Source: Serratia fonticola (GTDB taxonomy: Bacteria; Pseudomonadota; Gammaproteobacteria; Enterobacterales; Enterobacteriaceae). From it: a stretch of DNA of 64,000 nt. Below the pieces are notes generated by a model that did not search any database, was not told the origin of the DNA, and saw only the letters and a program-made list of their open reading frames with translations. Shown here in pieces: positions 17,396-23,978 of the stretch. Every line of letters starts with the position of its first letter. Position 1 is the first letter of the stretch. Both the position numbers and the translations under genes were made by a program. Where the stretch lies: positions 4,216,001 through 4,280,000 of the forward strand of contig NZ_CP011254.1 in the NCBI RefSeq assembly GCF_001006005.1. Reading direction: 5' to 3'.

Positions 17396-18328
17396 ATGAA
17401 AAAACCTACCCCTACTACGCATGATGCGATTTTTAAGCAGTTCCTCACCGATCCCGAAACCGCCCGCGACTTTCTGGAAATGCATTTGCCGCCAGATTTG
17501 CTGCAAAGTTGCGATCTGAATACGTTAAAACTAGAGCCAGGTAGTTTTATCGAGCGCGACCTGCGTGCTTATTACTCCGATGTGCTTTACTCGCTGAAAA
17601 CCGGTAAGGATGACGGCTATGTCTATGCTCTGATTGAGCACCAAAGTTCGCCCGACAAGCATATGGCATTCCGTTTGGTACGTTATGCCATTGCCGCAAT
17701 GCAGCGCCATCTTCAGGCGGGTCACGATCGGCTACCATTAGTTATTCCGATGCTCTTTTACCACGGACAGATCACACCTTACCCGTATTCGATGAGTTGG
17801 CTAGAGGAGTTCAGTGACCCAGAATTGGCCAGGCAACTTTATGCGGGACACTTTCCTTTAGTTGACGTTACCGTCATTCCCGACGATGAGATCATGCAAC
17901 ACCGCCGTATGGCCATTCTGGAGCTGTTACAAAAACATGTGCGCCATCGCGACCTGTTCGAACTACAGGAACGACTGGTCACATTATTGTTGGCCGGATA
18001 CACTACTAAAGAACAACTGATATCGTTGATTAACTATATGCTGCAGATGGGGAGTACGACCAAACCGGAGAGACTGCTCCGTGAATTGGCCAGACGCGCG
18101 CCGCAGCATGAGGAGGAATTGATGACTATTGCAGAATATCTCGAGCAGAAAGGTTTCGATAAAGGTATAGAGAAAGGTATAGAGAAAGGTATTGAGGAAG
18201 GGCGAAAGGAAGGGCGAGAGGCCATCTTGAAGATAGCGCTCTCCATGCTGGCTAAGGGCTTCGATCACGCCATAGTCATACAGCTGACCGGCCTTTCAGA
18301 AGAAGAGCTGGCGCAAATCCACCACTAG
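17396..18328 (+). CDS. Rpn family recombination-promoting nuclease / putative transposase
   Basis: 310 residues from ATG 17396, which has AGGA 8 nt upstream; longer in-frame starts exist (17324, 17387). It closely follows E. coli RpnA-type proteins: HDAIFKQFLTDPETARDFLEMHLP, LKLEPGSFIERDLRAYYSDVLYSLKT (PD-(D/E)XK catalytic D) and YALIEHQSSPDKHMAFRLVRYAIAAM (E-x-Q). Rpn proteins are DNA endonucleases that promote RecA-independent recombination in E. coli; their real role may be phage defence or genome plasticity. The C-terminal tail carries KGIEKGIEKGIEEGRKEGRE, encoded by three 12-bp tandem units at 18161-18196, typical of the variable tail of the family. It has no ends resembling an insertion sequence. 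It sits between ghxQ and the oppositely oriented xdhABC, as though it had landed there. Confidence 0.85.
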   Translation: MKKPTPTTHDAIFKQFLTDPETARDFLEMHLPPDLLQSCDLNTLKLEPGSFIERDLRAYYSDVLYSLKTGKDDGYVYALIEHQSSPDKHMAFRLVRYAIAAMQRHLQAGHDRLPLVIPMLFYHGQITPYPYSMSWLEEFSDPELARQLYAGHFPLVDVTVIPDDEIMQHRRMAILELLQKHVRHRDLFELQERLVTLLLAGYTTKEQLISLINYMLQMGSTTKPERLLRELARRAPQHEEELMTIAEYLEQKGFDKGIEKGIEKGIEEGRKEGREAILKIALSMLAKGFDHAIVIQLTGLSEEELAQIHH

Positions 18329-18344
18329 CGTTTACTCGCGTTTC

Positions 18345-18821
18345 TCAACTCGGCATCTCCTCATCCAGCTGCTGCGCCTGTTCCACCGCCTTGACGATCG
18401 AGGTATAGCCAGTGCAGCGGCATAAATTCCCGGCCAGGCCGCGGCGGATCTCCTGCTCGGTGAGGCGGTGGCCGCGAAAGCGTTCCACCATTGAGGTACT
18501 GGTCATCACCAACCCCGGCGTACAAAAACCACACTGCACGGCCCCCACATTCACATAAGCCTGCTGTACGGCAGACAGTTTGCCCTGTTTCACCTCGCCC
18601 TCGGTGGTGCGGATGGTTTTGCCATCGGCCCAGAGCGCCAGATAAATGCAGGTATCGGTAGCCACATCGTCGATCAGTACGGTACAGGCACCACACTCGC
18701 CCACGCTACACCCTTGTTTGACGCTGTTAAGCCCTTGCTGGCGCAATAACTCCATCAGCGACAGGCGGGGATCGACCTCGAACTGATAGGGGCGGCCATT
18801 GATGGTGCAATTGATCAACAT
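18345..18821 (-). CDS. xdhC: Xanthine dehydrogenase iron-sulfur subunit XdhC
   Basis: 158 residues (E. coli XdhC 159), the [2Fe-2S] small subunit. All eight cluster cysteines are present: C38, C43, C46 and C58 ([11 protein letters not shown]...C) and C97, C100, C134 and C136 (QCGFCTPG ... LCRCTGY). This contrasts with the cysteine-less equivalent domain of XdhD in the same window. It relays electrons from molybdenum to the FAD subunit XdhB. The start overlaps the end of xdhB by 7 bp, so it is translationally coupled. Last gene of xdhABC, ending 16 bp from the convergent rpn gene. Confidence 0.95.
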   Translation of the reverse strand: MLINCTINGRPYQFEVDPRLSLMELLRQQGLNSVKQGCSVGECGACTVLIDDVATDTCIYLALWADGKTIRTTEGEVKQGKLSAVQQAYVNVGAVQCGFCTPGLVMTSTSMVERFRGHRLTEQEIRRGLAGNLCRCTGYTSIVKAVEQAQQLDEEMPS

Positions 18822-19696
18822 GATAACTCTCCTCCAGCACGTTGGGCCGCCTGGGCCAGCACGCGCTCTGCCAGCGTACGGATGATTTGCATACGGAACT
18901 CTTTGCTGGCGCGCCAGGATGAACGTGGCAGCACGTCACGTATGACCGCCTCACGCACGGCGGCGAGCGTTTGCGCATTGAATGGCTGACCCAGAGCTGC
19001 GGCCTCGGCATTTGGGGCACGGATCGGCGTTGGGGCCGCTACGCCAAAGGCGATTTTCACCGCGCTAAAGTGGCCATTTTCAATTTTGCAGGCCGCCGCG
19101 CAGCCGATGGTGGCAATATCCATCGCACCACGCATGGCGTATTTGTAATAGCTGGCACCAAAGTGCTGATAGTGCTGGGGCCTGAACAGCAACGCTACGG
19201 CGACCTCATTTTGCCCCAGCGCGACTTTGCCTGGGCCGGTGTGGAATCCCTGGATAGGCGTGCGGCGTAACCCTGTGGGGGTAGCGATTTCCAGCTCGGC
19301 TTCCATCACCACACAGGGTGAGGCGGAATCGGCACTGGTGGCACCGTTGCAGATATTCCCGCCCAGCGTGGCCATATTCCGCACCTGTGGTCCGGCGATT
19401 GTCGCGGCTGCCTCTGCCAGGATCGGAATATGGCGTTGCACCAACGGTGAGTCGATAATCTGGCTAAAGGTGGTGCCACTGCCGATACGCAGTGTGCCAT
19501 CCGGCAGCAGCTTGATGCCGTTCAGCTCGTTCAGGCCGTGAATATCCACCAGATGGCGGTATTTGCCGTTTATATGATGGAGCTGGATCAGCACGTCGGT
19601 ACCTCCAGCAATCAGCCGGGCCTGCGGATCGGCGGCTAATTGCCGCACGGCATCGTCTATGCTGGTCGCCCGATAATAGTGTGCAATATCGTACAT
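18815..19696 (-). CDS. xdhB: Xanthine dehydrogenase FAD-binding subunit XdhB
   Basis: 293 residues (E. coli 292). FAD-domain motifs: [16 protein letters not shown] near 26-41 and [26 protein letters not shown] near 98-123. It binds FAD and passes electrons onward to NAD+ or another acceptor. It lies 12 bp after xdhA and overlaps xdhC, forming a compact three-gene operon read on the minus strand. Confidence 0.95.
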   Translation of the reverse strand: MYDIAHYYRATSIDDAVRQLAADPQARLIAGGTDVLIQLHHINGKYRHLVDIHGLNELNGIKLLPDGTLRIGSGTTFSQIIDSPLVQRHIPILAEAAATIAGPQVRNMATLGGNICNGATSADSASPCVVMEAELEIATPTGLRRTPIQGFHTGPGKVALGQNEVAVALLFRPQHYQHFGASYYKYAMRGAMDIATIGCAAACKIENGHFSAVKIAFGVAAPTPIRAPNAEAAALGQPFNAQTLAAVREAVIRDVLPRSSWRASKEFRMQIIRTLAERVLAQAAQRAGGELSC

Positions 19697-19708
19697 AGTG
19701 TTCTCCAG

Positions 19709-21994
19709 TTACTCGATCAGGCCCGCCTGCGAAAAGTAGCGATACAGCGTTTTGGGCGTCAGCGGTAACTCATCTATCTTCACGCCGGTTGCCATCCAGA
19801 TGGCGTTACGGATCGCCGGGGCGGGAGAGATCAGCGGCGGTTCACCCAGCGCCTTGTGCCCATAGGCGGATTGCGGCTCATAGGTTTCGACAAACGCACA
19901 GTCCAACTCTGGCAGATCGAGAATGGTAGGGAACTTGTAATCCAGCAGATTGTTATTGCGCACGATGCCGCTTTGCTCGTCGATGATCATCTCTTCGAAC
20001 AGCGTCCAGCCGATGCCCATCCCCATGCCGCCATGCACCTGTCCCTCGGCCAGCAGTGGGTTAAGGATCTGGCCGGAATCGTGCAGATTAATGATCTTGT
20101 TGATGGTGACCTTACACAGCTCAATATCGACGGTGAGGTCAACAAAGGTGCAGCCAAAGGCGGGTGGATTGCTGCGGGTTTTGCAGGAAACCTCGGCCAT
20201 AATCTGCCCGCCGACCTCCTGATCGTAATGGGCGCTCATGGAGACCTCTTGCACCGAGCACAACACTTTTTCCGGCATCTCCTTCAGCACCACCTCGCCG
20301 TTGATCACATCTAGCGCCCATTCGGGCTGGTTGCACATATAGGCCGCATGGGTCAGGATCTTGGCGCGTAGTTCGGTAGCGGCCTGGCGGATGGCTGGGG
20401 CTGCGACATAGCTTTGCCGCGAGGCGAAGGCACCGGGATCGTAGGCGGTAATATCGGTGTCTTGGGTGGAGATAACGTAGAGGGAAGAGAAGGGCACGCC
20501 GATGGTTTGCGCTGCCATTTGTGCAAACACGGTATCCGATCCCTGGCCAATTTCTGTCGCGCCGACTTGCAGATGGATGGTGCCGTCCTGGTTGAGTAAC
20601 AACCGGGCGCTGGCAATCTCGACGCCAACTGGATAGGTATTGGACGCATAGCTCAGGCAGGCCACGCCAACGCCGCGACGGATGGGGCCACTTTGGTTCA
20701 GGCAGGCGGCACGACGGGCATCCCAGTCAAACAATTCCCGGCCTTTTTGCAGGCATTCGATAATCCCGGCGCTCTTGATTTCTTTATGATTGAGTGGGTT
20801 GAGATCTCCTTGGCGGGCGACGTTTTTGAGCCGCAGTTCCAGCGGATCCATCCCCAGTTGGGCGGCGGCTTCGTCAATCATGCATTCCAGGGCAAAGGTC
20901 ACCTGTGGTGCACCGTAGCCGCGCATGGCTCCGGCGTTCGGCAGGTTGGAGTAAAAGGTGGTGGCTTTGTAGCCGAAGGCGATACGCGGATACAAATAGG
21001 CGATTTTATTGGCCCCGGCGGAGGCAATGGAATGGCCGTGAGAAGCATATCCTCCGGTATTGGAGAGCACCTCCAGGCTATAGGTTTGCAGGATGCCGTC
21101 GCGGTTAATGCCCATCTTACCGCTGATGGCGAACGAGTGGCGTGTGCGTGACGCCAAAAAGCACTCTTCGCGGCTCAGTTCAACCTTGACCGGCACGCCG
21201 CCGAGTTTCCAGGTCAGGAATGCGGCCATCGGCTCTTCCAATACGTCCTGCTTATTGCCGAACCCGCCGCCGATATAGGGTTTGATCACCCTGATGGATG
21301 ACCATGGCCGATCCAGCGCCTGGCCTACCACACGGCGTACCAGATGGGGAATTTGGGTGCTTGAGACGATCACGATGCGATCCATCTCGTCCATGTAAGC
21401 GTAAGAAATCACCCCTTCCAGATGACAATGTTGCACTACCTGCGTGCTGTAGTTGCCTTCGATCACGACCTCTGACGCAGCCAATGCTGCCACGGGATCG
21501 CCGCCGTTGAGCTGGTGCTGTTTCAGTAGATTGCTTTTACCGCCGTGTAACAGCGGCGCATCGGCTGCCAGCGCGGTTTTAGCTGTGGTCATCACTGGCA
21601 GTTCCTGATATTCCACTTCAACCAACATGGCGGCTTTCTCTGCCGTTAACACGTCGCGGGCGACCACGATCGCCACGCCATCGCCGTGATGGCGTACATG
21701 CTGGGTCAGCAACTGTTTATCCGCTACGTCACGCTTATTGGCATCCAGCGACCAGGCGTGGCCGGCAGTCGGAAAACCATGCTGCGGCACATCCTGATAA
21801 GTGAATATGGCTTCCACCCCTGGCAGTTGCAGGGCTTTGCTGGTGTCGATACGCGTAACCAGGCCATGGGCAATCGGGCTACGGACATATTTGGCATGAC
21901 GCATACCGGGCATGGTCATATCGTCGGTATAACGCGCCCGGCCGGTGACTTTGGCTTGTGCATCGACGCGTTCGGGCGAAGTTCCTACAGGCAT
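19709..21994 (-). CDS. xdhA: Xanthine dehydrogenase molybdenum-binding subunit XdhA
   Basis: 761 residues from ATG 21994, which has GAGGAGAG at good spacing; a further in-frame extension to 22168 crosses the sigma-54 promoter and is rejected. E. coli XdhA has 752. Motifs of the molybdopterin subunit: VTGRARYTDDM at 17-27, IGGGFGNKQDVLEEPMAAFL near 245, AGAMRGYGAPQVTFALE near 355, GATEIGQGSDTVFAQM near 478, and LGEPPLISPAPAIRNAIW near 720. It hydroxylates hypoxanthine/xanthine. In this genome xdhABC lies downstream of ghxQ in reverse orientation, instead of next to ygeV as in E. coli. Confidence 0.95.
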   Translation of the reverse strand: MPVGTSPERVDAQAKVTGRARYTDDMTMPGMRHAKYVRSPIAHGLVTRIDTSKALQLPGVEAIFTYQDVPQHGFPTAGHAWSLDANKRDVADKQLLTQHVRHHGDGVAIVVARDVLTAEKAAMLVEVEYQELPVMTTAKTALAADAPLLHGGKSNLLKQHQLNGGDPVAALAASEVVIEGNYSTQVVQHCHLEGVISYAYMDEMDRIVIVSSTQIPHLVRRVVGQALDRPWSSIRVIKPYIGGGFGNKQDVLEEPMAAFLTWKLGGVPVKVELSREECFLASRTRHSFAISGKMGINRDGILQTYSLEVLSNTGGYASHGHSIASAGANKIAYLYPRIAFGYKATTFYSNLPNAGAMRGYGAPQVTFALECMIDEAAAQLGMDPLELRLKNVARQGDLNPLNHKEIKSAGIIECLQKGRELFDWDARRAACLNQSGPIRRGVGVACLSYASNTYPVGVEIASARLLLNQDGTIHLQVGATEIGQGSDTVFAQMAAQTIGVPFSSLYVISTQDTDITAYDPGAFASRQSYVAAPAIRQAATELRAKILTHAAYMCNQPEWALDVINGEVVLKEMPEKVLCSVQEVSMSAHYDQEVGGQIMAEVSCKTRSNPPAFGCTFVDLTVDIELCKVTINKIINLHDSGQILNPLLAEGQVHGGMGMGIGWTLFEEMIIDEQSGIVRNNNLLDYKFPTILDLPELDCAFVETYEPQSAYGHKALGEPPLISPAPAIRNAIWMATGVKIDELPLTPKTLYRYFSQAGLIE

Positions 21995-22037
21995 CTTGCT
22001 CTCCTCGGTGAGAGAAAAAGTCGCGATAGCCAACAGC

Positions 22038-22053
22038 AGCAACTTACAGGCCA
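22038..22053 (-). promoter_or_regulatory. Sigma-54 promoter for xdhABC
   Basis: On the minus strand TGGCCTGTAAGTTGCT matches TGGCAC-N5-TTGCW with correct GG/GC spacing, and its conserved blocks (TGGCCT, TTGCT) are identical to those of the ygfK promoter. Transcription would begin about 30 nt before ATG 21994. Confidence 0.7.
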
Positions 22054-22193
22054 TAATGGGTTGAAAAATCATCTGGATGTGGGTTTTGTGAGTTGAATCT
22101 GGTTTATGGCGGGGGCGTGATAGTTTTTTGGTGGTCAAAGAGGGGGGAGGACGCACCAATGACGGCATAGCAAAGACGATGTGCGACGATAAT

Positions 22194-22230
22194 TTATCAT
22201 ATTGATAAGGATAAGATTATCAGGTTGATA
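22194..22230 (-). promoter_or_regulatory. Tandem TATCA-N3-TGATA palindromes upstream of xdhA
   Basis: Two perfect sites: TTATCA-TAT-TGATAA at 22194-22208 and TATCA-GGT-TGATA at 22218-22230, centres 23 bp apart and about 140-190 bp upstream of the sigma-54 promoter. They match the sites upstream of ygfK and are proposed as binding sites for the shared activator. Confidence 0.55.
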
Positions 22231-22285
22231 CTAGCTATATCGAAACCAGTCCACTCTCAAAGAGGGGGCATCAGAATGAGCGTAA

Positions 22286-22317
22286 AAAATTGCCCTTGGA
22301 GAGAGCAGGGCAATTTT
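22286..22317 (-). terminator. Intrinsic terminator of the DUF1471 gene
   Basis: AAAATTGCCCT (22286-22296) pairs over 11 bp with AGGGCAATTTT (22307-22317), with a 10 nt loop. Read on the minus strand the stem ends in a run of six T (22289-22284), a standard intrinsic terminator 37 bp beyond the stop codon. Confidence 0.8.
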
Positions 22318-22353
22318 CGTTGCGAGATGGCTAACGCTAACTCAATGGCAAGG

Positions 22354-22623
22354 CTACTTTTTCTTGTAGACTTCCGCCGTACCATGAACTTTGTTATCCG
22401 TGTTAGCCGAGGTCAACACATAGATATCCCCACCTTTTTCATCCGCTTTTTTTGAAAGCTCCTCTTTTGCATCAGATTGAGAGGTTTCGCCAGAGGTGGA
22501 AATACTGCCGACGTTAACATATTGATCTTTCACCTTTTCGAAATCTACTTTTGCCATCAATTCTGCGGCGACTGAACTGAAGGCGAGTGTGCTTGCGAAA
22601 AGAGCCAGTATCAGTTTCTTCAT
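22354..22623 (-). CDS. DUF1471 (YhcN/BhsA/McbA-like) periplasmic protein
   Basis: 89 residues from ATG 22623, which has AAGGAAAC upstream. Residues 1-20 form a signal peptide ([20 protein letters not shown]). The rest, about 70 residues with [53 protein letters not shown], is one DUF1471 domain, typical of small enterobacterial stress-induced secreted proteins such as YhcN and BhsA. Those are linked to acid, peroxide and surface phenotypes. Which member this is cannot be told from sequence alone. Monocistronic, with its own terminator. Confidence 0.85.
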   Translation of the reverse strand: MKKLILALFASTLAFSSVAAELMAKVDFEKVKDQYVNVGSISTSGETSQSDAKEELSKKADEKGGDIYVLTSANTDNKVHGTAEVYKKK

Positions 22624-22846
22624 AGTTTGTTTCCTTGTGACTAGTTGAGTGCATGATTTCAAATAAAACCGCATTAATGCGAGGGATTAAAAGTGGTTAT
22701 GATCAGGCTAAAGCAACTGCATAAGGTACTTTTCAGGTGAAAGGCTTCAATTGTAAAGTCCCTGCTACCCAGTATAGACGAATAATTGACGAGAGCTCTA
22801 AATCGGCGTTGACGTGATTACAACGTGAGGGGAGGTGAAACCTGTC

Positions 22847-22960
22847 ATGGTAAACCTCTGCAGCGTACAACACCTAACTCGGGCAGCGGCAGGGGTGAGC
22901 AGTACAACTATCGGGGAGGAACAACCCGATGCTGAAAACATTATTTTTAAGTTTAAATGA
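22847..22960 (+). CDS. Possible 37-residue small ORF upstream of the microcin-like gene
   Basis: ATG 22847 follows a strong GGGGAGGTG (22829-22837) with 9 nt spacing and opens 37 codons to TGA 22958-22960. The peptide starts MVNLCSVQHLTRAAAG, has no membrane segment and resembles nothing I recognise. It lies in the 585 bp gap 22624-23208, which otherwise holds the promoter of the DUF1471 gene and AT-rich leader sequence of the next gene. It could be chance. Confidence 0.22.
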   Translation: MVNLCSVQHLTRAAAGVSSTTIGEEQPDAENIIFKFK

Positions 22961-23077
22961 ATAAATAAGAGGTCCACATAATATCCGTTGGATGCCTTAA
23001 TTTATTTTCAAGGTAAAACGCTTTCTCCAGCGTTGAGTAATTAGCCTGAAAGTCAGGTAAATCAGAGGGATGTGGCG

Positions 23078-23103
23078 CGTATAAATAAGTTTATATTTAT
23101 ACG
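23078..23103. promoter_or_regulatory. Perfect 10-bp inverted repeat upstream of the microcin-like gene
   Basis: CGTATAAATA (23078-23087), a 6-nt spacer AGTTTA and TATTTATACG (23094-23103) form a perfect AT-rich palindrome about 105 bp before ATG 23209. There is no T-run after it. Position and symmetry suit an operator for a dimeric regulator or a leader hairpin. Confidence 0.5.
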
Positions 23104-23208
23104 TGTTACTTGATTCGCTAATAAATAATGTGTTGCATGTTAAATTGCGCTGGGTTAATAATGATTTCGAACTAGGTTGTTTTATATTAATTAATAAAGG
23201 AGCTGTTT

Positions 23209-23586
23209 ATGAGAGTTATTGATAATACTATGCTTGATCAAATTTCTGGCGGTCGAGGGAATAATGGTGGTGATCGGTCGGATAACGGCGGTCGCAATAA
23301 CAACAAGGGAAGAGGCGCGTCCACTAACTATGGCGGGCAGGCCAATGGCTTTGTCGGCAATTCATCTCCCGGTATGGATGCCAATTGTGTCGGTAGCCTT
23401 GCCTCTGGCGCTTTCGCTGGGGCGATTGGCGGTTCGCGAGGTGGCCTTGGCGGTGCAGCCGCAGGAGCTGCTATCGGTGCTTTGGGCGGGATTAATGGTT
23501 GTGTCAATACGGGCAATGGCGGTGGTGGCGGAACGGGTAGCAATAGCAGCTGTGGTGGAAGTTCAGGTAACAGCTGTAGCAGGTAA
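23209..23586 (+). CDS. Candidate class II microcin precursor (double-glycine leader, Gly-rich)
   Basis: 125 residues. Residues 1-15, MRVIDNTMLDQISGG, are a textbook double-glycine leader (hydrophobic residues at -12, -7 and -4, GG at -2/-1), as in microcin V and H47 precursors exported by CvaB-like peptidase ABC transporters. The predicted mature 110-residue peptide is about one third glycine. A hydrophilic Asn/Gly/Arg-rich stretch (16-58) is followed by a GxxxG-rich apolar core (about 62-97: GSLASGAFAGAIGG, GLGGAAAGAAIGALGG) and a Gly/Ser tail. Four cysteines (60, 98, 115, 123) could form two disulfides, one flanking the core. AAAGGAG precedes ATG 23209. No precursor-processing exporter gene is nearby. 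Alternative: a Gly-rich surface or contact-dependent peptide with the same export route. Confidence 0.62.
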   Translation: MRVIDNTMLDQISGGRGNNGGDRSDNGGRNNNKGRGASTNYGGQANGFVGNSSPGMDANCVGSLASGAFAGAIGGSRGGLGGAAAGAAIGALGGINGCVNTGNGGGGGTGSNSSCGGSSGNSCSR

Positions 23587-23654
23587 TGTGATTCATGGCT
23601 AAAAACTAATACCAGCATGTTACCTATCGCATCACCTACACAGAGGGTTATACA

Positions 23655-23888
23655 ATGATGATTAAATCAAATTTTTTATATAGCATATGGATTTTTGTTC
23701 TTGTATTATTCATTATTAACCCTCTGTTTTATTGTGTTGGCATTTTAGCTGTTTCTGTCATCGAACTCCCTTCATGGCTTACTAAGACAATTCTTGTATT
23801 CGTTATACCTTTAGGTTGCTACCGTTTGATCGATCTGGTTTACAACGCGGTGTGTAAGATAGTGACCCGAATGTCGAAAGAAAAATGA
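23655..23888 (+). CDS. Small membrane protein, candidate microcin immunity protein
   Basis: 77 residues, AT-rich codons unlike the flanking operons. Two hydrophobic segments, about 7-34 (YSIWIFVLVLFIINPLFYCVGILAV) and 41-65 (LTKTILVFVIPLGCYRLIDLVY), and a basic C-terminus (CKIVTRMSKEK) predict a two-span inner-membrane protein. It begins 68 nt after the glycine-rich precursor, same strand, with GAGGG 7 nt before ATG 23655, and is followed by a terminator. Size, topology and position are those of class II microcin immunity proteins; there is no recognisable sequence family. The immunity function is inference. Confidence 0.6.
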   Translation: MMIKSNFLYSIWIFVLVLFIINPLFYCVGILAVSVIELPSWLTKTILVFVIPLGCYRLIDLVYNAVCKIVTRMSKEK

Positions 23889-23912
23889 TAGCCAGCCTAA
23901 TCAAGGAAAAAT

Positions 23913-23948
23913 ATTGGCCCCATAACGGTTAATCAGTTTGGGGCCAAT
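23913..23948. terminator. Bidirectional terminator
   Basis: ATTGGCCCCA (23913-23922) pairs with TGGGGCCAAT (23939-23948): 10-bp stem, 16-nt loop, between the convergent immunity-like gene and the heparinase-like gene. Confidence 0.7.
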
Positions 23949-23978
23949 CTTGCCGTTGTTTTGATGGTTAAATCGCAG

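Noticed and set aside
17396..18328. The rpn gene as part of an insertion sequence
   Set aside because: No terminal inverted repeats or target-site duplication were seen around it; Rpn genes are usually chromosomal singles.
21995..22168. A 58-residue N-terminal extension of XdhA
   Set aside because: It spans the sigma-54 promoter and has no counterpart in E. coli XdhA; a good SD precedes ATG 21994.
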